From an uncultured bacterium (GTDB taxonomy: Bacteria; Actinomycetota; Coriobacteriia; Coriobacteriales; Coriobacteriaceae), in contig CAJMRN010000033.1 in the NCBI GenBank assembly GCA_905215815.1, forward strand, positions 1-19,661: DNA of 19,661 bases. The letters are read 5' to 3'. A model generated the notes under the pieces. The model ran no database searches. It saw only the letters and a program-made list of their open reading frames with translations, and was not told where the DNA came from. Numbering within the stretch: position 1 is the stretch's first letter; every line of letters starts with the position of its first letter. Below are positions 1-7,602 of this stretch, in pieces. Made by a program: the position numbers and the translations under genes.

Positions 1-597
1 GGGGACGGCGCCACGCACCAGTGCTGCGAGGATATCGCCCTGATGCGCGTTATCCCTGGCATGACCGTGGTCGTTCCCGCCGACGATGTGGAGGCCCGCG
101 CCGTGGTCCGCGCCGCCTACGAGTGCGACGGCCCCGTGTACATGCGCTTCGCCCGTCTGGCCTCGCCGGTTATCAACGACCCCGAGACCTACAAGTTCGA
201 GGTGGGCAAGGGCATCGTCATGCGCGAGGGCACCGACGTCACCATCATCGCCTGCGGCCTGATGGTCGGCGAGGCGCTCGAGGCTGCTGAGCAGCTTGCT
301 GCCGAGGGCATCGATGCCGAGGTCATCAACATGCACACCATCAAGCCCATCGACGCCGACCTGATCGTCAAGAGCGCCACCAAGACCGGCCACGTCGTGA
401 CCGTCGAGGAGCACTCCGTGATCGGTGGCCTGGGCAGCGCCGTTGCCGACGTCCTGTGCGAGCAGTGCCCGACGCCGCTCAAGAAGATCGGCGTCAACGA
501 CACCTTCGGTGAGTCTGGCCCGGGCGCCGAGCTCCTGCACAAGTACGGCTTGGACGCGGCCAACATCGTGGCGACCACCAAGGAGTTCTTGGCCTAG
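1..597 (+). CDS. Transketolase C-terminal subunit, 5'-truncated by the window edge
   Basis: The frame is open from base 1, so the start lies outside the window; 198 codons remain. The visible residues begin in the pyrimidine-binding domain: GDGATHQCCEDIALMR matches the conserved G-x-THQ-x2-EDIA-x-MR stretch of transketolase-like enzymes. The transketolase C-terminal domain follows (about residues 65-190), with VTIIACGLMVGEALEAAE and the typical VTVEEHSVIGGLGSAVAD segment. In split transketolases of anaerobes and actinobacteria, this subunit pairs with a separate thiamine-diphosphate-binding N-terminal subunit to move two-carbon units in the non-oxidative pentose phosphate pathway. The N-terminal partner would be expected just upstream, outside the window. 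A C-terminal piece of 1-deoxyxylulose-5-phosphate synthase is a less likely alternative, since split transketolase fits the stand-alone style better. A strong hairpin terminator follows about 70 bases after the stop. Confidence 0.85.
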   Translation, partial: GDGATHQCCEDIALMRVIPGMTVVVPADDVEARAVVRAAYECDGPVYMRFARLASPVINDPETYKFEVGKGIVMREGTDVTIIACGLMVGEALEAAEQLAAEGIDAEVINMHTIKPIDADLIVKSATKTGHVVTVEEHSVIGGLGSAVADVLCEQCPTPLKKIGVNDTFGESGPGAELLHKYGLDAANIVATTKEFLA

Positions 598-615
598 GAC
601 AAGACGGATTTCATG

Positions 616-657
616 GACTGCTTCGTCAGAACTATAAAACTGTTTCGCCAGTACTAT
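616..657 (+). repeat. Imperfect tandem direct repeat, two 20-base copies
   Basis: Bases 616-635 and 638-657 match at 16 of 20 positions with a 22-base period; the shared core is ACTG-Y-TTCG-Y-CAG. The same core (GACTGTTTTGCC) recurs in the palindromic repeats at 701-766 and 9931-9997, so this may be a degenerate relative of that family. It lies between the transketolase stop and its terminator. Confidence 0.4.
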
Positions 658-668
658 GGAAACCCGGC

Positions 669-695
669 AGGGGCGCTCTCTTGGAGAGCGCCCCT
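669..695 (+). terminator. Hairpin terminator after the transketolase gene
   Basis: A perfect 12-base-pair GC-rich stem (669-680 with 684-695) closes a 3-base loop and is followed by a short GTTT tail. It lies 71 bases past the transketolase stop and on the same strand. The weak T-tract makes it less than canonical, but the stem is very stable. Confidence 0.75.
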
Positions 696-700
696 GTTTC

Positions 701-766
701 AGTTGCGGTGAAATAAGGACTGTTTTGCCAGCTTAAAGGCTCAACAGTCCCTATTTCACCGCAACT
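701..766. repeat. 66-base palindromic repeat, copy 1
   Basis: Two 24-base arms (701-724 and 743-766) are reverse complements with one mismatch, around an 18-base centre. The ends read AGTTGCGGTG and CACCGCAACT. A second copy lies at 9931-9997 after smpB, so this is a dispersed element. Both copies sit just downstream of a gene and near a hairpin terminator. It resembles REP/MITE-like intergenic palindromes; no coding capacity is seen. Confidence 0.85.
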
Positions 767-895
767 CATGAAGACGCCCCTCAAGCACGGTCCCATCAGG
801 GAAAAGGGCATATATCGACAAAGCGCAATTCAGACCCTTCCAGCGTTGTATATGCAGCACCCCAAGATAAACGCGGCGACCCCTTAGTTATCGCA

Positions 896-1018
896 GGCCG
901 GGCACAGGGTTACTCTCCAAATCTTTCCGCAGGACGGAGGAGCCCCTGCCGCGCGAAGCGCGCAGCGGGAGCTCCGACATGTCCGAGGACGATTTGGGAG
1001 GTAACCCTGCGCCCGGCC
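896..1018. repeat. 123-base imperfect palindrome upstream of ftsE
   Basis: The left end GGCCGGGCACAGGGTTAC pairs with the right end GTAACCCTGCGCCCGGCC with one mismatch. Pairing continues inward through CCAAATC/GATTTGG and a looser middle to a GC-rich tip near 950-965 (GCGCGAAGCGCGC). As RNA this would be one long hairpin of about 60 pairs with internal loops. It ends about 50 bases upstream of the proposed ftsE promoter, so it is probably not in the ftsE leader. A dispersed repeat element is the likeliest reading; it codes for nothing. Between 767 and 895 I see no other feature. Confidence 0.75.
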
Positions 1019-1066
1019 GGTGAGACCAAACCCCGCCATGCTTCTTATGTGCAGCAAAGCTAATGC

Positions 1067-1075
1067 TGCTAAAAT
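1067..1075 (+). promoter_or_regulatory. Possible extended -10 promoter of ftsE-ftsX
   Basis: TGC followed by TAAAAT (1070-1075) fits an extended -10 element, placed 45 bases before the ftsE start. No good -35 is visible (TTATGT at 1045-1050 is poor and too far at 19 bases). Confidence 0.35.
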
Positions 1076-1120
1076 ACAAAGCGCTCATGTAGTTTAAACG
1101 CACGACGATAAGGAGCACCA

Positions 1121-2341
1121 GTGGGTAACCACTTCCGTACCTCCGGTGCGGGCGATGACGCCCCCAAGACGCAGCCAGGCGCCGTGGGCACTCGTTTCGC
1201 CACCCCGGATTCAGAGGATCAGCTGTTTAGCTCGATCCCCGCACAGCCGGCAGATCAGGCACAGCCGGCATCAGATCCCTTTGCCTACAATCCCACCAAT
1301 GATGTCGAGCTTTCCGAGGGCGCGGGTTTTGAGCCCGTGCAGAAGGTGACCGCTCGCGTGGATCAGCCTCAGGCGGACGTTGTCGCGCCGCAACCCGTCA
1401 TGGCCGGCATTCCCGATCCCATGGCCCCTGCGACTCCGGCGCCACAGCCTGCGCAGTCCGGCCTTTTTGCCGGCATTCCCGATCCTACGCAGCCCGCGGC
1501 TCCCGTAGTCGAGAGCGATCAGGCCGCCGAGGTCGCAAGCCTCGACAATGCGCTCAACAACCCCGACTTTACGTCAGTGTTTGCGCCCATCGATCCGCAG
1601 GCCAGCCGCAAGAAGATGGCCAAGCAGGCCGGTGTCGAGCCCGTCATCCTCATGGAGCACGTCACCAAGATCTACCCGGCGCAGCCCAACAAGCCCGCGC
1701 TCGACGACATCAACATCGAGATCTATCCGGGCGAGTTTGTCTTCTTGGTCGGTCACTCCGGCTCGGGTAAGACCACGCTGCTGTCGACGCTCAACCGCGA
1801 CGTCAAGCCGACGAGCGGCCGTATTTTGGTCGCCGGCCAGGACCTTATGAAGATCAAAAACCGCAAGGTTCCGTTCTTGCGTCGCCAGATCGGTGCCGTG
1901 TTCCAGGACTTTAAGCTCCTGCCGCAGAAGACCGCCTACGAAAACGTGGCGTTTGCCCTACAGTGCATCGGCAAGCCCAAGGGCGTCATTCGCAGCCAGG
2001 TGCCCGAGGTACTTCGCCTGGTCGGTCTGGCCGATCAGATGGACTCTCTGCCCGATCAGCTGTCCGGTGGCGAGCAGCAGCGCGTCGCCGTTGCCCGCGC
2101 TATGGTCAACCGTCCGCCGCTGCTTATCTGCGACGAGCCCACGGGTAATCTCGACCCGGCGATTTCGCTGGGCATTATGAAGCTGCTCGAGCGCATTAAC
2201 CGTACCGGTACCACCGTGATCGTCGCCACGCACGACCGCGAGATGGTCGATAGTATGCACCGTCGCGTGATCGCCCTCGAGGGCGGCCACGTAATCCGCG
2301 ACCAGGAGAGGGGAGGTTACGGCAACTATGGCACCAACTAA
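1121..2341 (+). CDS. ftsE: Cell-division ATP-binding protein FtsE with long N-terminal extension
   Basis: FtsE is the ABC ATPase that, with FtsX, couples the divisome to cell-wall hydrolases at the inner face of the membrane. The GTG start at 1121 is chosen because AAGGAG lies just upstream at 1110-1115. The protein has 406 residues, whereas FtsE is usually about 220-230. The ABC domain occupies about residues 175-400: Walker A GHSGSGKT at 211-218, signature LSGGEQQR at 314-321, Walker B LLICDEP at 334-340 and the switch histidine in ATHD near 371. Residues 1-170 are rich in Ala, Pro, Gln and Asp, predicted disordered, and contain a repeated AGIPDP motif. The ABC domain is complete, so ATPase function is secure. 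The role of the extension is unknown; it could bind a divisome partner. ftsX overlaps the 3' end by 14 bases, so the two are translationally coupled. Confidence 0.95.
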   Translation: MGNHFRTSGAGDDAPKTQPGAVGTRFATPDSEDQLFSSIPAQPADQAQPASDPFAYNPTNDVELSEGAGFEPVQKVTARVDQPQADVVAPQPVMAGIPDPMAPATPAPQPAQSGLFAGIPDPTQPAAPVVESDQAAEVASLDNALNNPDFTSVFAPIDPQASRKKMAKQAGVEPVILMEHVTKIYPAQPNKPALDDINIEIYPGEFVFLVGHSGSGKTTLLSTLNRDVKPTSGRILVAGQDLMKIKNRKVPFLRRQIGAVFQDFKLLPQKTAYENVAFALQCIGKPKGVIRSQVPEVLRLVGLADQMDSLPDQLSGGEQQRVAVARAMVNRPPLLICDEPTGNLDPAISLGIMKLLERINRTGTTVIVATHDREMVDSMHRRVIALEGGHVIRDQERGGYGNYGTN

Positions 2342-3248
2342 CGTGGGTTATTCGCTCAAAGAGGCTATCAGCCACTTCTTCCGTAACTGGACCACCTCGC
2401 TCGGCGCCGTCATCACGATTTTCCTTTCGCTGTTTATCATCGGCCTGTTCATTATGGGTTCCGCGATGCTGAACTCCGTGATCGGCACCGTCGAGGATCA
2501 GGTTGTCATCAACGCCTTTATTAGCGATGATGCCGATCAGGCAGACGTCCAGGCCTTTGAGGCCGAGCTCAAGACGTGGAGCAACGTCAAGTCCGTGACC
2601 TATAAGGACAAGGACGACGCGCTGGCCGAGTACACGAGCAAGATGTCGGGCAACGCCGACGCCACCATGAGCGCGCTCGACGGCCAGAACCCGCTTCCGG
2701 CCTCCTTCGCGATTGAGATGGACGACCCGTCTCAGGTCGAGAGCACGGCCAAGAAGCTTAAGAAGAACGCCGACTTCCAAAAGATCGCGGACGACGGCGA
2801 CGTCAACGCGAGCGTGCTGTATGGCCAGGAGGAAGTGAGCCGCCTGTTCCAGGTGACCAACTACATCCGTATCGCCGCCGTGGTGCTCGTCGGTCTGCTG
2901 ACCTTTATCGCGTTCATCTTTATCAACAATACGATTCGCCTGTCCATTACGGCGCGTCGTCGCGAGATTGCGATTATGCGCCTGGTGGGCGCCAGCAACG
3001 GCTTCATTCGCGGGCCGTTCATTACCGAGGGCGTGCTGCAGGCCATTCTGGGCTCGCTGCTTTCCATCGGTGTTTTGGAGCTGCTGCGCAACCTGATGGT
3101 TCCGCGCCTGCAGGAGAGTGTCGGCTGGATGTCGTTTGCGCTGCCGATGCAGTACTATCTGGTGACCTACGCCGCACTGATTCTCGTCGGCGTGATCATC
3201 GGTCTCTTTGGTTCTGCCATCGCCATGCGCCGCTACCTGCGCGTGTAG
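2328..3248 (+). CDS. ftsX: Cell-division permease-like protein FtsX
   Basis: The 306-residue protein has the FtsX layout: a short cytoplasmic N-terminus, membrane helix 1 (about residues 22-46), an extracellular domain (about 47-178), then helices at about 180-203, 229-252 and 277-298. The segment TARRREIAIMRLVGAS after helix 2 is the typical FtsX/MacB coupling region that contacts FtsE. FtsX does not transport; its extracellular domain activates peptidoglycan hydrolases or their partners. The ATG start at 2328 lies inside the end of ftsE and has a GGGGAGG ribosome site upstream at about 2310. The gene ends in front of a clear terminator at 3273-3306, making ftsE-ftsX a two-gene operon. Confidence 0.95.
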   Translation: MAPTNVGYSLKEAISHFFRNWTTSLGAVITIFLSLFIIGLFIMGSAMLNSVIGTVEDQVVINAFISDDADQADVQAFEAELKTWSNVKSVTYKDKDDALAEYTSKMSGNADATMSALDGQNPLPASFAIEMDDPSQVESTAKKLKKNADFQKIADDGDVNASVLYGQEEVSRLFQVTNYIRIAAVVLVGLLTFIAFIFINNTIRLSITARRREIAIMRLVGASNGFIRGPFITEGVLQAILGSLLSIGVLELLRNLMVPRLQESVGWMSFALPMQYYLVTYAALILVGVIIGLFGSAIAMRRYLRV

Positions 3249-3272
3249 GCATGCTTGGAATTCGTTCCTTCC

Positions 3273-3306
3273 AACGGGTCGTTCCTTTTGGGGCGGCCCG
3301 TTTTTT
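3273..3306 (+). terminator. Rho-independent terminator after ftsX
   Basis: The arms 3273-3285 and 3290-3302 pair through G-C and G-U pairs (AACGGG with CCCGTT at the base), followed by a run of six T at 3301-3306. It lies 25 bases past the ftsX stop. Confidence 0.85.
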
Positions 3307-3390
3307 GATCCCCTGGGGACGGAGGAAAACGGATCACTTGGGGTGTCGTTCGATTCGAGTGATCCGCAATCCTGCCGTCCCCTAGGGATC
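3307..3390. repeat. 84-base palindromic element between ftsX and rnr
   Basis: The outer arms 3307-3322 and 3375-3390 pair with two mismatches (GATCCC...GACGG with CCGTC...GGGATC). Inner arms CGGATCACT (3330-3338) and AGTGATCCG (3358-3366) are perfectly complementary. It begins directly after the terminator T-run and ends about 50 bases before rnr. A half-copy of its right end occurs at 10940-10957, so it belongs to a dispersed family. Confidence 0.75.
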
Positions 3391-3441
3391 ATTTGGGTAG
3401 ACTCTTGGGGTGTAAACGGCAATCGATAGCAAGGAGGCGCT

Positions 3442-5577
3442 ATGGGGCGCAATAACAAGCATAAGCGTGGAGCTCGCAATAAGCGCGGGCCGGTGCGCAG
3501 CGAGCGTCGTCCGAACCTGACTGGCCGCGTGCAGCTCCATGAGCACAGTGCCTATGTCATAACCGAAAACGGCGACTACAAGGTCATGGGCCGCGGCAAG
3601 CGCGAGATCATGGACGGCGATACCGTGGCCGTAAGCATTAAGAACAGCCCGCATGGTGAACGTCGCGCCGTGATTGAAGGCGTCGTCGAACGTGCGGCTA
3701 TAAGCGTGGTGGGTACCTACCAGATCGCCGGCCCGCTCGGGGTGATCGAGCCGCTCGATTCGCGCCTGAAGGCTGACTTCTTTATTTTGCCTGAGAACAC
3801 TTCGGCGGAGCGCCTGGGTGTGCATCCTGGCGATGTCGTCGTCGCGCGCATTCTGACCTACCCGACGCGCTTGGAGTCGGGCACGGTGACTCTTGAGCGC
3901 CGTATCGGCGGTGACGATGCGCCCGATCTGGGCGTCCAATATGTTATGGCACGCTATGGCTATACCGACAGCTATCCCGAGGCGGCGCTGGCAGAGGCAG
4001 AGGCGCTTTCGCTCGACGTGACTGCAGCGCTTAAAGACCCGCTTCGTCGTGACCTGCGCGATCGCTTTGTCATTACCATCGACCCGGTTGATGCGCGCGA
4101 CTTTGACGATGCCATCTCGCTCGAGCGCACGCCCGAGGGCGGCTATAAGCTGGGCGTACATATTGCCGATGTTTCGCACTATGTTGCCTGGGATGGACAT
4201 ATCGACCTGGAGGCCCGCCATCGCACGACGTCGGTCTACCTTGCCGATCGCGTGCTTCCCATGCTGCCTAAGCGCCTGTCTAATGACCTGTGCTCCCTGC
4301 GCCCCGATGAGGATCGCCTGGCGTTTACCGTCGACATCGAGCTCGACGCGCAAGGTCGTGTGCGCCATTACGATCCCTATCCCAGTGTGATTCGTTCGCG
4401 TGTGCGTATGGATTACGACGGCGTCGAGGCGCTGCTGGTGCGTGCCGGCGCCGTTGAGTATTCCGTGTTGGAGGGCGCTGCGGAGGATGTCGCTGCGGCC
4501 GAAGCCTCGCGCGAGAAAGCGCTTGAGCGCGGGCTTGCGTGCGAGGACACTGCTCGCGGCTATAACGTTGACCTGGCTGGTTTCCTGGTCGCTGCAAACG
4601 AACTCGCGGAGCTTCGGCGCCGCATACGTCGCGCACGCGGTTCGGTCGACTTTGACACGGCCGAGATTCGCGCGCTGCTGGATGAGGACGGCGTGCCCGT
4701 GCAGATTGTGGCACGCGAACGCTCCTGCGCAACCTCGCTTATCGAGGAGGCAATGCTGCTGGCTAACGAGTGCGTCGCCGAGTGGCTGGCCGACCGCGAT
4801 ATCGAGGCATGCTATCGCGTGCACGATGACCCCAGCCCCGACAGTCTGCACGGTGCTGCCGTGGCGCTGGCGCAACTCGGAATCATCGATGATCGCCGTG
4901 CGGCGGGCATTGCTCTGGGGAGTCCCGACGAGTTACAGGCGACGGTTGACGCCGCTGCCGGTACGGCTAACGCGCCGCTCGTCAACACGCTCCTTTTGCG
5001 CAGTATGCAGCGTGCGTTGTATAAGCCTCGCAACGAGGGCCACTTTGCGCTCGCCGCGCCGTGCTACTGCCACTTTACGAGCCCCATTCGCCGTTACCCC
5101 GATCTGGTGGTGCATCGCGTGCTCAAGTTGCAGCTGGCATACGAGCAGCTGGGCGGCAAGAACGCCTTGGTGCGTGCGCCGAGGCTGATCGGAAAAGGCC
5201 GAGAGTCGCTTCCGCGCATCCTGCCGCAAATTTGCCGCGCGTGCAGCGACGCCGAGCGTGCGGCCGACGCTGCCAGCCATGCGACGCAAAAAATCAAGAT
5301 TGCGCAGTACTACGAGGACCGCCTGGGCGAGCGCTATGCCGGAACAGTCTCGTGGGTCAGCAACATGGGACTATTCGTGCGTCTCGACCTAACGCAGGTT
5401 GAGGGGCTGGTTTCTATTAAGAGCTTGGGTAACGAGTGGTTTGAGTTTGACGAGGACGCGCTCACGTTGACGGGTGCCGACACGGGGCGCCGTTTTGAGC
5501 TGGGGCAGCGCGTGATCATCGAGGTCTCGCGCGTCAACACTACTCGCGGACATTTGGACTTTAAGCTCATTCATTAA
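3442..5577 (+). CDS. rnr: Ribonuclease R
   Basis: This is a 711-residue 3'-to-5' exoribonuclease of the RNB family, which degrades structured RNA and takes part in mRNA and rRNA quality control and trans-translation. The N-terminus is basic (KHKRGARNKRG) and is followed by cold-shock-type RNA-binding domains. The RNB catalytic domain begins near residue 205, with the metal-binding aspartates of DPVDARDFDDA at D217, D220, D222 and D223. Further RNB marks are HIADVSHYV and HFTSPIRRYPDL. A C-terminal S1 domain spans about residues 629-708 (YAGTVSWVSNMGLFV). The lysine-rich tail found in enteric RNase R is absent. The ATG at 3442 follows AAGGAGG at 3432-3438. A UUCG-loop terminator follows. Its frequent partner smpB is about 3.9 kb downstream instead of adjacent. 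Confidence 0.96.
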   Translation: MGRNNKHKRGARNKRGPVRSERRPNLTGRVQLHEHSAYVITENGDYKVMGRGKREIMDGDTVAVSIKNSPHGERRAVIEGVVERAAISVVGTYQIAGPLGVIEPLDSRLKADFFILPENTSAERLGVHPGDVVVARILTYPTRLESGTVTLERRIGGDDAPDLGVQYVMARYGYTDSYPEAALAEAEALSLDVTAALKDPLRRDLRDRFVITIDPVDARDFDDAISLERTPEGGYKLGVHIADVSHYVAWDGHIDLEARHRTTSVYLADRVLPMLPKRLSNDLCSLRPDEDRLAFTVDIELDAQGRVRHYDPYPSVIRSRVRMDYDGVEALLVRAGAVEYSVLEGAAEDVAAAEASREKALERGLACEDTARGYNVDLAGFLVAANELAELRRRIRRARGSVDFDTAEIRALLDEDGVPVQIVARERSCATSLIEEAMLLANECVAEWLADRDIEACYRVHDDPSPDSLHGAAVALAQLGIIDDRRAAGIALGSPDELQATVDAAAGTANAPLVNTLLLRSMQRALYKPRNEGHFALAAPCYCHFTSPIRRYPDLVVHRVLKLQLAYEQLGGKNALVRAPRLIGKGRESLPRILPQICRACSDAERAADAASHATQKIKIAQYYEDRLGERYAGTVSWVSNMGLFVRLDLTQVEGLVSIKSLGNEWFEFDEDALTLTGADTGRRFELGQRVIIEVSRVNTTRGHLDFKLIH

Positions 5578-5606
5578 CCGGTACGGAGTGAGTATCGGCA
5601 AAGCGG

Positions 5607-5636
5607 AGAGGGCGGTCCTTCGGGGCCGCCCTCTTT
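5607..5636 (+). terminator. Terminator after rnr
   Basis: A 12-pair stem (5607-5618 with 5623-5634, one mismatch or wobble) closes a TTCG tetraloop at 5619-5622 and is followed by a short TTT. It lies 30 bases after the rnr stop. Confidence 0.8.
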
Positions 5637-5711
5637 GCATGTCTCTTGATTGCCCTGCCATGAGCTCGACCGCTTCTTCATATGCTTTTGGGAGATAAAG
5701 CCTACCAAAAC

Positions 5712-5736
5712 AAACCTGTCCCTTTTTGGCAGGTTT
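5712..5736 (+). promoter_or_regulatory. Hairpin just upstream of the recombinase gene
   Basis: The arms AAACCTGTC (5712-5720) and GGCAGGTTT (5728-5736) pair over nine bases with one G-U pair around a pyrimidine loop. It ends 19 bases before the proposed GTG start of the recombinase, so it could be an operator or a leader hairpin. It also makes the possible TTG start at 5726, inside the loop, unlikely. Confidence 0.45.
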
Positions 5737-5755
5737 ACGAGAAAGCGGGGATGTT

Positions 5756-6361
5756 GTGGCAACGGTATATGGGTATGCGCGGGTGAGCACGCGTGATCAA
5801 AATTTGAATCGCCAGTTGGATGCGCTGAGCGCCTATGGCGTGGAGCCGGCGAATGTCTTTGCCGACCGTGCGAGCGGTAAGGACTTTGATCGCCCACGGT
5901 ATCGGGAATTGCTTCATGCCTTGGCTTCCGGCGATGTGTTGGTGGTGCTTTCCATCGATCGGCTGGGCCGAAACTACAGCGAGATACTCGAGGAATGGCG
6001 TCGCATAACCAAGGAACTTGGTGCGGCCATCGTTGTGCTGGACATGCCGTTGCTCGATACGCGTGCGAGGGATTGCGGCGGATCGGATGTGACCAGCACG
6101 CTGATCGCCGATATCGTTTTGCAGCTGTTGAGTTATGTGGCGCAGGTGGAACGAGAGAACATCCACCGTCGTCAGGCGGAAGGAATCGCGGCGGCGCGGG
6201 CGCGCGGCGTGCGTTTTGGTCGGCCCCGCAAGCCGTGCCCTCCGCAATTCGAACGAGTGCGCGATATCTATGAGGCGGGCAATATTACCCGGAGTCAGGC
6301 AGCAAAGCGTTTAGGTGTGTGCGTGGGGACCTTCGATCGTTGGATGCGCGAGACGGAGTAG
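5756..6361 (+). CDS. Serine recombinase (resolvase/invertase family)
   Basis: The protein has 201 residues from the GTG at 5756; the frame is open further back to TTG 5726, but that lies in a hairpin loop, and the family normally starts just before YGYARVST. The catalytic serine is S11 in YARVSTRDQNLNRQLDAL. The conserved resolvase segments VLSIDRLGRNYSEI and VAQVERENIHRRQAEGIAAA follow, and a helix-turn-helix occupies about residues 165-195 (ITRSQAAKRLGVCVGTFDRW). Such enzymes cut and rejoin DNA at short inverted or direct sites to resolve cointegrates or flip segments. The gene stands alone, with no transposase beside it and no clear pair of recombination sites that I could find, so it is either a domesticated enzyme or the remnant of a mobile element. 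The ribosome site is weak (GCGGGG). Confidence 0.9.
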   Translation: MATVYGYARVSTRDQNLNRQLDALSAYGVEPANVFADRASGKDFDRPRYRELLHALASGDVLVVLSIDRLGRNYSEILEEWRRITKELGAAIVVLDMPLLDTRARDCGGSDVTSTLIADIVLQLLSYVAQVERENIHRRQAEGIAAARARGVRFGRPRKPCPPQFERVRDIYEAGNITRSQAAKRLGVCVGTFDRWMRETE

Positions 6362-6472
6362 GGGAACCGCAGCCATCTGGCGCCTTGTTTTGAACATTTG
6401 GGATTTCGCTATGGCGACGGTGGCATTTGGGGGTACACTCGCTGCTGCTCAATAACAGACGGAGGTTGGCCC

Positions 6473-7048
6473 TTGGCGCGCGCGAAGCATATTGTCGGAT
6501 GGATATCGGTTGTCCTGCTTGTCGTGACGCTGGCGGGTATTTGGATGCTGACGGAGCAGAGCGTGGAGCAGACGTCGTCGCTCAGCGAGTCTACCGCGCA
6601 CGTGGTGGAGGGGCAAAGCGCCAGTGTGCAGCCCGAGACTGCGGGGGAGACCCAAGAGGGAGATGTCGCCGGGGATGCGGGCTCTGCGGCTACCGTCGCC
6701 CGCCCCGACCCGCTTGCCCCCGTTCGCATGTGGATGGGCACCAACATCCGTCGTGTCGCCCATACCGTAGAGTTCTTCTTTGTTGGGCTGTTTGCCTCGT
6801 CGGCGGCGGTGTGCTTGGATAAGCGCATGTCGCCCGCTCGATTGCGGTGTGTGCACGTTCTGGCCTTTTGCGCCGTTTGCTCCGTCGGCGATCAGGTGCA
6901 TAAGATTTTTGTTCCCGGAAGGCATTTCGACGTTATCGACTTAGGCTTTGACGCCGCGGGTTACGTTGTCTCTATGCTGTTGGTGCTGCTGGCGGCCGCG
7001 CTGGCTCGGCGCGCGACCTGTCCCATTGGCGCCCATACGAGACGTTAA
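6473..7048 (+). CDS. VanZ-like family membrane protein
   Basis: The protein has 191 residues from a TTG start at 6473, chosen because GGAGG lies at about 6462-6466 and the sequence then opens with a basic N-terminus and a membrane helix (residues about 8-26). The frame continues upstream to ATG 6398, but that start has no ribosome site. A Ser/Glu/Gly-rich extracellular-type stretch covers about residues 30-75. After it come the VanZ marks: NIRRVAHTVEFFFVGLF and, later, DQVHKIFVPGRHFDVIDLGF before a final helix. VanZ relatives are small multi-helix proteins; VanZ itself gives low-level teicoplanin resistance, but most relatives have unknown roles, so no resistance is inferred. Between this gene and the next (7049-7170) is a 122-base gap in which I see no feature beyond the next gene's ribosome site. 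Confidence 0.8.
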   Translation: MARAKHIVGWISVVLLVVTLAGIWMLTEQSVEQTSSLSESTAHVVEGQSASVQPETAGETQEGDVAGDAGSAATVARPDPLAPVRMWMGTNIRRVAHTVEFFFVGLFASSAAVCLDKRMSPARLRCVHVLAFCAVCSVGDQVHKIFVPGRHFDVIDLGFDAAGYVVSMLLVLLAAALARRATCPIGAHTRR

Positions 7049-7170
7049 CCTCAAGATGGAAAACCGCGACCGCCTGTACGTCGGCGCTGGCTACAATATC
7101 GGCATCGGGCGCAGATGGCCATCGATGCGCTGTTTGCCAGACACTTGTCTTTTCTAAGAAGGGAATCCCC

Positions 7171-7530
7171 ATGACCGTACTGTTTGTTGAATATCCCAAG
7201 TGCTCGACGTGTAAAAAGGCCAAGGCTTGGTTGAACGAGCATGGGGTTGAGTATGTCGATCGCGATATTGTTACAGACAATCCCTCGGCTGAGGAACTTG
7301 CGACCTGGATTGCGCGTTCGGGGCTGCCGGTGCGTCGCTTCTTTAATTCGTCGGGCATGAAGTATCGAGAGCTTGGTCTGAAGGCGCGCCTGGACGCGGG
7401 GATGACGGATCAGGAATGTTACGAGCTGTTGGCGACCGACGGCATGCTGGTTAAACGTCCGCTGCTGGTGGGCGATGACTTTGCGATTCCTGGCTTTAAG
7501 GAAGCGGCCTGGGCCGAGGCACTGCTGTAG
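7171..7530 (+). CDS. ArsC/Spx-family thioredoxin-fold protein
   Basis: The 119-residue protein has the size and layout of the ArsC/Spx/YffB family. The N-terminal CSTC motif (C11 and C14) lies after a first beta strand, followed by LNEHGVEYVDRDI. Further family marks are the RRFFNSSGMKYRELGLK segment and MLVKRPLLVGDDFAIPGF near the C-terminus. Members include glutathione-type arsenate reductases and the RNA polymerase-binding regulator Spx. No ars genes are nearby and the sequence does not decide between a reductase and an Spx-like role, so only the family is assigned. The ATG at 7171 is preceded by GAAGGGA at about 7159. It ends against a bidirectional terminator. Confidence 0.85.
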   Translation: MTVLFVEYPKCSTCKKAKAWLNEHGVEYVDRDIVTDNPSAEELATWIARSGLPVRRFFNSSGMKYRELGLKARLDAGMTDQECYELLATDGMLVKRPLLVGDDFAIPGFKEAAWAEALL

Positions 7531-7535
7531 CAGCT

Positions 7536-7585
7536 GCGGAAAGCGTGTCCCGTTCTGAGTGCAGATTCTGGGATGCGCTTTCCGC
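7536..7585. terminator. Bidirectional hairpin terminator between convergent genes
   Basis: The 16-base arms 7536-7551 and 7570-7585 (GCGGAAAGCG... with ...CGCTTTCCGC) pair completely if two G-U pairs are allowed. It lies between the ArsC/Spx-like gene on the plus strand and the convergent minus-strand gene at 7603-8058, so it can serve both. No long T-tract is present. Confidence 0.6.
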
Positions 7586-7602
7586 CGGCAGGTTCGCTCC
7601 GG

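Noticed and set aside
2196..4875. Long minus-strand frames opposite ftsE-ftsX and rnr
   Set aside because: They cross gene borders and intergenic palindromes, lack ribosome sites and known motifs, and face certain genes.
6473..7048. Glycopeptide resistance gene vanZ
   Set aside because: Only the broad VanZ-like fold is supported; no van cluster genes accompany it and most relatives have no link to resistance.
6948..7157. A short open frame overlapping the VanZ-like gene end
   Set aside because: It has no ribosome site, overlaps another frame for half its length, and resembles no known protein.
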